A DNA stretch of 64,000 bases from contig OX621241.1 of the NCBI GenBank assembly GCA_951640165.1, positions 4,164,001 through 4,228,000 of the forward strand, given 5' to 3'. The translations under genes were made by a program, and so were the position numbers. This DNA comes from Pseudoips prasinana (Eukaryota > Arthropoda > Insecta > Lepidoptera > Nolidae). How positions within the stretch are numbered: the first letter of the stretch is position 1; each line of letters begins with the position of its first letter. This document shows, piece by piece, positions 55,376-64,000 of this stretch. The notes under the pieces were generated by a model. That model saw nothing but the letters and a program-made list of their open reading frames with translations. It was not told where the DNA came from and made no database searches.

Positions 55376-55664
55376 GTCATTTGTTGACAGTAACCCAAAC
55401 ACACACACATACATACACACACACCCACACACCCAAACACACGTGCACACACGCACACAATAACAAAAAAATGTTTTATGTCATAGAATAAACTGTTTAG
55501 AATTTCAGGAGAGAGCCTGGAGTTCTGTAGTACAGGTCTCGACCTAGTTCAGACTCCAGACTCTCACAAGGACCGATTTATAGCAACGAAAATTCTTCAC
55601 TAGATCTTTTTATTTGTAAATTCCTTGTAATTAAACCTTAATAAATAACCATATTATTATTATT

Positions 55665-55848
55665 GTGGAGATCCTTGGGGAAGGCCTTTGTCCAGCAGTG
55701 GATGATGAATCATTATAATGGACTTGGTGGACCGACGATCTTGCCAGGGGCGCGGGAAGCCGTTGGATGTGGGTTGCACAAGACTGGCCATTGTGGAGGC
55801 TTTTCAGATGTGGACGTCTTTCGGCTGATTTGACGATGATTATGAACG
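55665..55848 (+). mobile_element. Two joined RTE-like 3' fragments
   Basis: 'ggccttt..gtccagcagtgg' ends at 55702-55712, then the coding tail starts again ('gaccgacgatcttgcc') and runs to 'gtctttcggctgatttgacg'. Order shows two insertions or a duplication. Confidence 0.55.
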
Positions 55849-55977
55849 GGAAATGGTTAAACTAACTAAGTAAGTAAAGTTACCCATTTCTCTATAAGTT
55901 ACGGCTATGTCTCTTCCCTATAAGTTAAGTCTTAAAGGCTAAGTCTCTTCAAGTGGTACATCATCTAGGTACCGGCT

Positions 55978-56343
55978 GTCGTTGTTGATAAATACTTGCC
56001 TTTCCGTCGCACGTCGTGGATCACATTTCCACCCAGGATAGATATTTAGTATGCATGAAAATGTCTGTTTGTCCTGAGTCTGGGTGTAATTATTTATATA
56101 AGTACGCATTTCCAATGAAAAAGTAGTAGGTATATGGTTGGATTTCCACCCAGGACAGATATTTCTATGCATGAACATGTCTGTTTGTCCTGACTCTGGG
56201 TGTAATTATCCATATAAGTATGTATTTCCGATGAAAAACTAGTATATGTAGTATATCAGTTATCTGGTTACCATAGTACAAGCTCTGCTTAGTTTGGGAT
56301 CAGATGACCGTGTATGAATAATGTCCCAGGATATTATTATAAT
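55978..56343 (+). mobile_element. SINE-C, tandem one-and-a-half copies
   Basis: The segment from 'tttccacccaggatagatat' to 'gtgtaattatttatataagt' is followed by a second 'tttccacccaggacagatat' to the full tail 'atgtcccaggatattattat'. Head-to-tail duplication within one SINE. Confidence 0.68.
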
Positions 56344-56449
56344 ATCACACAGCGTCATCTACCCCGTACCATTTTATGGTCATCTATCCATACAACATCC
56401 TAATCTGTCTGTGACACGTTCATATCTCTCTGTTAGAACTAGCGACAAT

Positions 56450-56474
56450 ATATATATATATATATATATATATG
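56450..56474. repeat. (TA)n microsatellite
   Basis: About 12 TA units, directly after the fragment shared with 23290-23335. Confidence 0.8.
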
Positions 56475-56479
56475 AATAA

Positions 56480-57200
56480 CCCAGGATATTATTAATATCT
56501 ACAACATGTAACGTTATTAACGCACACCCTCAAACACCCCAATTAGAATATTATGTTATAATCATAATACATATATGCATTGTTATTTACTAAATTAGTT
56601 TCCCGAAATAAAGTTTATTTTTCTTTATTTTGCATTGAATGACGTAATTTGTATGAATAAAACTACGATTTAAAGAGTCTTATTACATTGACTGACGGTC
56701 CATTTCAATTTGTTTTGACAGTACAGGGTTAATATGACAATCATTTCCGTAAGTTTAATTATTTTTGGAATAAAAAATTACCTATATTAAAAATGATATA
56801 AAAAGATTCAGTAAACGATTCTGAACAAACTATTTTCAGAATGTGCGTTAATTAAATTACATGTTGTAGGTATAGCCGAATGTCGTAAGATCGAAAGGCA
56901 TTAAAAATTACGCCAAGTTTACCTTACAACCTAGAGATGATAAGACTAATATACAAATACTAAAAATACCAATGATATCACTAAAACTACAAGTTGTGTA
57001 GCAACAACGCTACACTAATTCGGGCCGAGGTGAAACTGATTTATAAATAACCGTTGCTCTAATATAAACGGAGGATGGAAGATGCGAATGAATTATTGTT
57101 TCTGATGGAGAGCAAAGCTCGTCGTTGGAAAAACCTAAATATCTGCAGTAAACATTTCCTACTGGCTATTGCAGATTTATTGAACACTATAGATACTTTG
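56480..57200. other. Unassigned AT-rich stretch
   Basis: The 75-codon ORF starting 57075 runs into the RTE fragment; its first half is unrecognised. Confidence 0.4.
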
Positions 57201-57204
57201 CCTT

Positions 57205-57520
57205 TATCGTATGGCCAAAATCCGCAGGCGAACCTAAGTCACCGACATAGCCCGAAGAATTGCCAAGCTGAAGTGGCAGTGGGCAGGGCACATAGCTCGT
57301 AGAGCCGACGGCTGTTGGGGCAGAAAGGTTCTCGAGTGGCGACCACGAACCGGAAGACGCAGCGTGGGCAGGCCCCCTACAAGATGGACCGATGATCTTG
57401 TGCGGGTCGCTGGAAACTGCCGGATGCGAATAGCACAAGACCGGCAATTGTGGAGATCTTTGGGGGAGGCCTTTGTCCAGCAGTGGACGTCTTTCGGCTG
57501 ATATGATGATGATGATGATC
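57205..57520 (+). mobile_element. RTE-like LINE 3' end, best plus copy
   Basis: About 100 C-terminal codons: KLKWQWAGHIARRADG, WGRKVLEWRPRTGRRSVG, RPPTRWTDDLVRVAG, WRSLGEAFVQQWTSFG, then stop and (ATG)n. An in-frame stop lies near the start ('RRRT*'). Truncated, non-functional. Confidence 0.78.
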
Positions 57521-57522
57521 GT

Positions 57523-57722
57523 ATGGGCAGTGGTTACCCTGATGACAGAGTCGTTTAAGGCATTTAATAGGCCTCTGACATGGTTTATCGACTGATGTTT
57601 AATGACAACAAACGGGACGGGTAGCTTAACCTCTCACCTCGAACCGGTCACCCGTCTGTGGACTGACCGAGTGCTTAAGTCCTTTACCTCACCGCCACTT
57701 ACCGGTCTGGTGAGTGCGACTT
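57523..57722 (-). mobile_element. 5S-derived SINE-E copy
   Basis: Starts right after the RTE tail: 'cgtatgggcagtggttaccc', 'taggcctctgacatggttta', 'ggtcacccgtctgtggactg'. Has an internal deletion. Confidence 0.62.
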
Positions 57723-57778
57723 GCCATGGGCTACTCTGATATATCGATTGGCTTTCTTAATATGTATATGATACAAAA

Positions 57779-57887
57779 GTTCAATTCGGACTCGCACCGA
57801 TAACCATTATGGACTTCTGAATGTATACCTATTATTATTATCTGTGCTAGTTTACTAAATAAATGGATTTTCTTCTTCTTTTTAGAA
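57779..57887 (+). repeat. LINE 3' end with AATAAA and TTC-rich tail
   Basis: 'caattcggactcgcaccgat', 'ctattattattatctgtgct', 'actaaataaatggattttct'; same family as 54790. Confidence 0.52.
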
Positions 57888-58104
57888 AACCCAGAGGTTT
57901 AATTGGCACAATATTTAAATAACGTTTTCGTTAATCAAACGTGTTTTTGGTAATTAATAAATGGAACAAATAATTATGCCGAAACACGTCGTATTTTATT
58001 GATTATTCTTACGGAATTTTATACAAATCGGTTGTAGTAAGCAAAGTTGAAGTAGGTTGTATAATTTCAGTCACATCTGCCGGGGTAGCGCACGCGCATA
58101 GTAT

Positions 58105-58166
58105 GTCCCAGAAAGAATAAAAGGCCCACCCCATGCCACCGCGTGGGTGTCGTAAAAGGCGACTAA
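58105..58166 (+). repeat. Repeat J, left part
   Basis: 'caccgcgtgggtgtcgtaaa' and 'aggcgactaa' match 60495. Interrupted at TAA by a MITE. Confidence 0.55.
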
Positions 58167-58692
58167 GGGCCAGCGCAGACAGAGAGGAGCGCAGCGGAGA
58201 GGATTTTATTAAAAATTAGCTGAGCCCGCGACTTCGTCCGCGTGTTAATTAGTTTATTTCGTTTTTTAGTAAAATACAAGACTTTTTCTAAAGTAAAAGT
58301 AGCCTAAGTTACTCCTTATTACATCAGCTACCTGCCGTCAAAATCGGTCCAGCCATTTCAGGGATTAGCCGGAACAAACAGACAGACAAAAATTGTAAAA
58401 ACTGTTATTTTGGTGTATGTACCGTATATATATTCATATTTATGTAGTAAAAACCGGCTATTTCAATATTACAAACAGACACTCCAATTTTATTTATTTG
58501 TATAGATAAAAACCAACTTTAAAATTATTTAAATTTAGTGCATGTATGCTTGAAAATTATAATGCGCGAGACTGCGCGAGCATTTTGTCAGGTTCAAGCA
58601 TATATGCACTTTATTCCTATAGCTCTAAAGTTGATTTTCTAGTGCCTTCATAAAATCCTCTCCGCTGCGCTCCTCTCTGTCTACGCTGACCC
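58167..58692. mobile_element. Harbinger-like MITE in repeat J
   Basis: Inverted ends GGGCCAGCGCAGACAGAGAG and, read inward from 58692, GGGTCAGCGTAGACAGAGAG; arms of about 43 bp. Flanked by TAA (58164-58166) and TTA (58693-58695), one base apart. Removing it restores 'gactaagggata' of repeat J. A Helitron-like element sits inside the left arm boundary. Confidence 0.65.
58216..58506 (-). mobile_element. Helitron-like element nested in MITE
   Basis: Minus strand ends hairpin CGCG..CGCG, GGGCTCAGCTAA (CTAG mutated). The other end is TCTATACAAATAAATA. Body 'gtcaaaatcggtccagccat'. A different subfamily from 29575. Confidence 0.6.
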
Positions 58693-58845
58693 TTAGGGAT
58701 ACATCTGGTACTCTGACAACAGCTCCACCTGTATACTAGCTACCACCTAACTATGGCCGCTAGCTCGCATGCCAAGCGCAGTCACTATGGCAACCCCATC
58801 CCAGTGGCAACCTTTGGAGGCCTAATGTCCGGCACTGAATAATAT
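58693..58845 (+). repeat. Repeat J, right part
   Basis: 'agctaccacctaactatggc' and 'tcactatggcaaccccatcc' follow the same order as 60590-60690. Confidence 0.5.
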
Positions 58846-59115
58846 GAGGCTGAAGATATGTATGACAAAGGAAGTAGTGTTCACTTCAAAAGTGGTTATA
58901 TTTTTATAACAGTTATTGTAACAGAGTTAGGTATAAGGATGAATATCCTGAAACACCAAGAGATAACAATTCATCAGTTCATTGACACTGAGTGGGTAAC
59001 ACATAACATGATGTACTCATTTCGACTTTTAACGCCATAATAATTAACTTATAGTTGCGGGTATCGTTGCTAGTAGCACTCTTTTGGAGTAGTGATTTGA
59101 ATAAGAAGTCTAATA

Positions 59116-59332
59116 ATATCCTGGAATATTATTCACACACAGCCATCTGATCCCAAACTAAGCAGAGCTTGTACTATGGAAACCAGATAACTGATATACT
59201 ACATATACTTACTACTTTTCTTTTGCAACTAACTACATACTTATATAGATAATTACACCCAGAGTCAGGACAAACAGACATGTTCATACACACAAATGTC
59301 TGTACTGGATGGGAATCGAACCCACGACCTGA
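59116..59332 (-). mobile_element. SINE-C copy
   Basis: 'tcctggaatattattcacac', 'acatgttcatacacacaaat', GGGAATCGAACCC; head truncated after 'cacgacctgatc'. Confidence 0.7.
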
Positions 59333-59652
59333 TCAACTTTCAAGTAGAGGAAGGTTAAAAATTCATTCGTTTAATCTATTTTTCGTTTCGTTTTCGTTTG
59401 TTCAATCTTCTTATTCTGGCGATTCTGTATTTTACCCGACTGAAGTAATTTGAATATGTAACTACATCTTTTTCTATTACACATCGTATGAAAAGGACGG
59501 AGATACCAAAAAAAGTTTGGTCATAGTAAAAGGCAGGTTAGCCTAGTAGGCTTTCAATACTTTACCGGATAATACAGGAATAATAAAACGTCAAATAAAT
59601 AAGTGAACTTGACCGGGTTCGAGTTCAGCCTTTACTATTTATAAGGTGTGTA

Positions 59653-59766
59653 CAGCCAGCCACCCCAATCTGTCAAATTTCTTCTATAGATTTTCAACTT
59701 TATCACAAAATCACTTTCAATTGGGGAAATTTGACAGATTGGGGTAGCTTAATGTGCTGGCGTCTG
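59653..59766. mobile_element. MITE-P copy 4, deleted left arm
   Basis: 114 bp: left end CAGCCAGCCACCCCAATCTG lacks part of the arm, right end intact to GGCGTCTG. TA at 59651-59652 and 59767-59768. Confidence 0.75.
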
Positions 59767-60069
59767 TACATAAATTATTAATGTAACAATATCCATCTAT
59801 ATCTGAACTCTCCAATGTTTCGACTACGACAAGTATGTTCGCCATAATAGCAACAATGGCAGTGCGTGGGATTCGCCTAATCGTTTGATCGACATTCCTT
59901 TATATTAGGTCACAGACGAATTAGCTACAAGTCATGTATTGCTAGCATAACATTTAATTATAAATTAATAACAACATAAGTATATGTTTATATTTTGATT
60001 TGTAATCCTGTAAGTCAGGTGTCAGCTTCTTCTCCAAATTTTAGCTTACCATAATAAGAATAATAATAC

Positions 60070-60318
60070 TATACTGGGACATTATTTACACACTAGGCCA
60101 TCGGATCCCAAACTAAGCAGAGCTTGTACCATGGAAACCAATTAACTATATATACTACCTATAGTACTTTTCTTTTGTTAATACATACTTATATAGATTA
60201 TGAAACCCAGACTCAGGACAAACAGACATGTTCATGCACACAAATATCTGTCCTGGGTGGGAATCGAACCCACTACCTCCGGCGGGAAAAGCAAGTATAT
60301 GCTAACCACACCAACAAA
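60070..60318 (-). mobile_element. SINE-C copy
   Basis: 'tactgggacattatttacac', 'catgttcatgcacacaaata', 'gtcctgggtgggaatcgaac', 'ggcgggaaaagcaagtat'. Confidence 0.72.
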
Positions 60319-60494
60319 CAATGAACATTTCATCCAATTAATGAAGTTTACAAAGTTAAAAATGGAAGAAGTTCTAATTTACACTGTATGCCTTTTTTGT
60401 TATATATTTCTTAGTTGTTTAAAACCTATTTTTTTTTATAATCAATTTTTTTCTATGGGAAATACCTTCGATACTGTCTCTTTATATCTATTCT

Positions 60495-60735
60495 AGCCGT
60501 GTGGTTTCGGCCCAAAAAGAATAACAGAGCCACACCATACCATCCCGTGGGTATCGTAAAAGGCGACTAAGGAATACTCCGGTTAGTCGAGCAGCAGCGC
60601 CACCTGTGTCCTAGCTACCACCTAACTGCGGTCGCCAACTCACATGCCAGGTGTCAACAGTAAACCCCTTCAAATGGCAACTTTATAAATCCAATGGCGG
60701 GGCTTATATCCAGCATTGGACGATATCAAGCTAAT
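60495..60735 (+). repeat. Repeat J, uninterrupted copy
   Basis: Reference copy: 'ccgtgtggtttcggcccaaa', 'accatcccgtgggtatcgta', 'accacctaactgcggtcgcc', 'ccttcaaatggcaacttt', 'ttggacgatatcaagc'. Class uncertain (LINE- or SINE-like). Confidence 0.58.
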
Positions 60736-60739
60736 AATG

Positions 60740-61490
60740 TAATGTGATGACTCTTTATTGTACAACAAATAAAATACAACAGTGGAATAAAATAGTAAAA
60801 TAATAACGAACAAAGGGCGGTTTTATCACGAGCTGTGATTTCTTACAAACAACCAATGACATTCTATAAATGTCATTGCAAACAACCTTTGGATGGTCAA
60901 GAGTTGTATGCAATTAAAAAGGGTAAAAGATAATATCCGTTATAATTAACAGTGCAGTAATTATATGTAAATTAAGCATCATCATCATTTTGACTGCTGT
61001 ATCAATAACGCGCTTTGAGCTTTTTTGGAGCTTTTGCTTTTCCCCGCCCGCCATTTTATAGTCAAGTTAAAAATCATGCGATTTAACGACTCCACTGATT
61101 CGACTGTACCTATATGTATAACCATATTTACCATACATCCTAATATTCTCAACAGGTGCATAAAAAAGGTGTCATTTCATCATTTCAATCACCGTGCGTA
61201 GGCGCAGGCGCATGTGCATCGCGTCAGTATTCGCGGAATACTTCGGTAGCACAATGAGGCACGATTGAATCAGACGACTTGCTCATGACTTGATCACGTT
61301 CTTGGGCTGAGTAAACTTCTTTTGTTTTCGTTGAATTAAAACGTGTGTCAGTCTGTGGGTACCACAGTCAGATAGATAATGACAAGAAGCGTTTAAGTTG
61401 TGTTTAATTTCATAAACTTTTGTTCGAAAGAACCTATGTTGGAAAGAATGTAAGAAAAACTTTACTTCAGCTATAATAAAAAAATAAAAA
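60740..61490. other. Unassigned stretch
   Basis: 'acattctataaatgtcattg' is a small hairpin near 60870. Nothing else. Confidence 0.4.
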
Positions 61491-61493
61491 TAA

Positions 61494-61690
61494 TACCCTG
61501 AATTCACACACGGCCATCTGATCCCAAACTAAGCAAAACTTGTACTATGGAAACCAGATTACTGATATACTACATATACTATTTTTCTTGTGTAAATACA
61601 TACTTATATAGATAATTTACAACCAGACTGAGGACAAACAGACATGTTCATGCACACACATATCTATCCCGAGTGGGAATCGAACCGAAA
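61494..61690 (-). mobile_element. SINE-C copy
   Basis: 'attcacacacggccatctga', 'acatgttcatgcacacacat', 'cgagtgggaatcgaaccg'. Head missing. Confidence 0.68.
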
Positions 61691-61699
61691 TAGAAGGCA

Positions 61700-62295
61700 A
61701 ATAAACTAGCTAGCTTGAAAATTATAGCTAAGTATAGCTCTTCAAATAATTTTAATCAATATACCTTCAGAATTTACAAAACGGAAATATATATATTCTT
61801 TTTACACTTACTTTTATCTTCCTCATTTAAGTTCGTCACAATAACTCATGAATGGCTTACAGCCAATACAATAAACATCGACTAATTTTCCCAACAGCCT
61901 ACATTACCACCGTAGTTGGTAGTGAATGGGACATGACGTCATGCGCCCACGCACCACATGCACGCGCCATATGGTCAGTGTAGTCACCGCCTTTATTGTT
62001 GCGCTATAGTCAGCCCCTTTATTATGGTGAAGTGTATGTAAAAATCATTGCTCGTTTAAAGAGATGCACTTAGTTTTGTAGCTATTCCATTCGATGTATT
62101 TCCTATATATGTATGTAGATTAGAAACTCAATTTATAACAAAATGGATCTTGATTATACTTTGATCTTGATTGACTTTGGTATCGTAAAAAGAAAACAAA
62201 TTTTCTATATTTAATCTATAGAAAAAAAGACATTAAATAGACTAATTCATCAATCTCGCTAAAATAGCTTGTAATTGATAATAAATGAAAAGAAA
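61700..62295. other. Unassigned AT-rich stretch
   Basis: Nothing recognised. Confidence 0.4.
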
Positions 62296-62299
62296 TTAA

Positions 62300-62610
62300 T
62301 AAATATATCTCGGGAAAACTAACACATTGCCATATTATTATGTTCCAGTCTTAACCAGACAACTGATAAACATACTTACATATTTCTAAATACATAGTAA
62401 GTATAGATAAATTACACCAAGACACAGAACAAATTATTTTATTTTAATTTTATTATTTAGGCAAAACAAAGTCTTACATAAATATTGTTACAAATAGGCG
62501 AATACAAATAGTCCTAATAATCGTGCTCATCACATAAATGTCCTGGCTGTGGATCGAACCGTCAGCCTTACCAGTCTCACGCTTACCCACTAACCACTAG
62601 ACCAAGAGAA
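62300..62610 (-). mobile_element. SINE-B copy with an internal insertion
   Basis: 'ctaacacattgccatattat', 'acatatttctaaatacatag', then AT-rich foreign sequence (about 62437-62510), then 'atcgtgctcatcacataaat', 'gtggatcgaaccgtcagcc', 'taaccactagaccaagag'. Confidence 0.62.
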
Positions 62611-62779
62611 TAAGGCACACAAAGAACTATCCAACTACTAAAACCGCTTAAATGACGCGCATTGTTTGACAGGTTCAAAAGTGTCACATATTTTCCCCGA
62701 GTATTTTGCGGCAAAACACGTCTGTATTACGTAAACAGGAAAGTCGTTTTTTAATTGCAAATATATTGACTCAGCGTCA

Positions 62780-63095
62780 CCTGTACCTTATTAGGCATCT
62801 CCCACACTAGCGTCCTTCAAGCGTCGCTAACTTGCGTCAACGCTGGAAGCTCCTGGACGCCGAGTTTACGCAGCGCCGATGTTGTAACAACGTACTTTTT
62901 TATCAACTACAACTTACAACGCAAGCCCCTTGCCCCGCTGTGCTTTCCAGCGTATATCGCCATCTTCACACAGATTATAACCGACAGTAACGCTAACGCG
63001 ACGCCAGAACTGCGTAATCCCGCGTTGGGTACCGGTGCCGCTTCGCCAACCCCACATCGACATTGTGCAGGAGCTTGCAACGCGTCAATTCTCAT
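62780..63095. other. GC-richer patch, possible hAT-type MITE remnant
   Basis: 'cacactagcgtccttcaagc', 'gtcgctaacttgcgtcaacg', 'gcgacgccagaactgcgtaa' recall GCGTCGC-rich MITEs, but no matching pair of ends was found. The 62-codon minus ORF is not recognisable. Confidence 0.3.
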
Positions 63096-63654
63096 TCAAG
63101 AGGTTCTGTAGTGGTTGGATATTTCCCACTTTGTCTACAAAAATAGACGGGGCCATGATTCCTTCTCCTTTCTAGTATTTTCATCTCGTGGTGTGACATT
63201 GACTAGTTCAGCCAAACTGTTAGAAATTGGTATTGCTGGGGTTTTGGATAGCCAGTAAGTATCTAGTTCGGTTTGCTTCTCTTTCGCACTTTGGTCTGGG
63301 CTCATTATAAATCTTTTACCACGTGAACTTTGGATCTTTCAGCTCTCATTTGTATCCACGCTAGGTTTTGTGGTTGACTTTTGTGGCAACATGCTATGAA
63401 TTGATTCGTCACAGAAAAACCCCAACAACTCGCGTGACCAAATACATAAACTGCAAACAACGTTTAAACCCTGGTTTGTAATTATTTGTTCATATTCCAC
63501 CCCAAATGTTTCCCCTTGGTGACTAAGACAGGCTTATAAAATATAATAGGGACTTTATTTTTTATATAAGGTGTGACATGAATAGTGGACGAAACTTTAG
63601 TAGTTTAATTTGCGTATGAAACTATACGTGTACATCAAAATACAAAATACACAA

Positions 63655-63705
63655 AAACCAGTAAAGTGCGAATCCGACTCGCACACGTATGGTTCTGGAC
63701 AATCA
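63655..63705 (-). repeat. Repeat H remnant
   Basis: 'agtgcgaatccgactcgcac' resembles the 3' end of repeat H read on the minus strand. Confidence 0.45.
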
Positions 63706-63779
63706 AGAGATATTTTAGTAACTTTATCTTATTTATTTTTTTATTATGAATTAAAGCTCATATGAAATACACACTCTGT

Positions 63780-63925
63780 GAAATTTTCATCCGTCTACCC
63801 ATTACAGAGATACTGAGAAATTTTCTTAACATTAAAATCCTAAAGTCACTTTTTGGCGGCATTTGAACCCAGAAACTCAATATGCGGTTGAACACGCTAC
63901 CGCTAGACCAACGAGAAAGTTTAAA
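63780..63925 (-). mobile_element. SINE-F head fragment
   Basis: 'tactgagaaattttcttaac', 'ggcggcatttgaacccagaa', 'cacgctaccgctagaccaac'. Confidence 0.52.
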
Positions 63926-64000
63926 TATAACCAATCGATAAACCCTGTTTCTATAGATAATGAATAATATCAATATTCAAAGGCGGCGCGACCCATTTCA

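Noticed and set aside
57075..57302. 75-codon plus ORF as a host exon
   Set aside because: The second half is RTE sequence; the first half has no splice sites or recognisable motif.
58163..58696. hAT origin for the 58167-58692 MITE
   Set aside because: The ends contain CAGCG, but the 8-bp flanks are reverse complements instead of direct repeats; a 3-bp TAA/TTA target fits better.

Overview
This is eukaryotic nuclear DNA. It is AT-rich, almost gene-free, and dominated by layered transposable-element remnants. The mix of repeats points to an insect, most likely a moth or butterfly: RTE-type LINE tails ending in (ATG)n, Helitron-like ends with a CGCGG/CCGCG hairpin before CTAG, several tRNA-like SINE families, and a T-tract-flanked repeat starting GGGTTCCGTAGCC. 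That assignment rests on recalled resemblance to lepidopteran repeats, not on a search. No bacterial operons, CRISPR arrays, functional rRNA genes or convincing functional tRNA genes were seen. Family labels such as SINE-A, MITE-P and repeat H are ad hoc names for sequences that recur inside this window.

Host coding evidence is sparse. The best case is one 167-bp exon on the minus strand (29984-30150). It has clean splice sites and encodes a segment resembling the first beta-propeller blade of an integrin alpha subunit. If that is right, much of the window is intron of a large gene. A weaker candidate is a plus-strand terminal exon (35914-36029) of unknown product.

Two mobile-element genes are well supported. 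At 48163-49754 lies a complete Tc1-like transposon: near-identical 25-bp inverted ends, TA on both sides, and an intact DD34E transposase. At 25025-26683 lies a 5'-truncated LINE whose reverse transcriptase reads open to its stop codon. It is bounded by an exact 11-bp target-site duplication and sits inside a Harbinger-like MITE (24874-26868) flanked by TTA.

Layout: 0-3.6 kb holds stacked SINEs, tandem LINE 3' ends, repeat H and a 5S-rRNA-derived SINE. 3.6-9.3 kb is mostly unassigned with scattered SINEs. 9.3-14.5 kb has two copies of a GC-rich poly(A) retroposon, nested SINEs and a LINE tail. 14.5-24.8 kb has SINE and LINE tails and several long palindromes. 24.8-27 kb is the LINE-in-MITE nest. 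27.5-31.2 kb has tandem duplications, a TA palindrome, Helitron-like elements and the integrin-like exon. 31.9-37.6 kb has three MITE-P copies, Helitron-like elements, the putative terminal exon and an RTE tail. 38.4-46.8 kb has nested SINE/Helitron insertions and diffuse repeats. 48.1-50 kb holds the Tc1 transposon and an adjacent MITE. 51-64 kb holds more SINEs, RTE tails, a Helitron-in-MITE-in-repeat nest (58.1-58.8 kb) and old remnants.

The elements interact mainly by nesting. At several sites the interrupted host repeat can be rejoined exactly across the target duplication, which defines element ends and relative ages without outside data.
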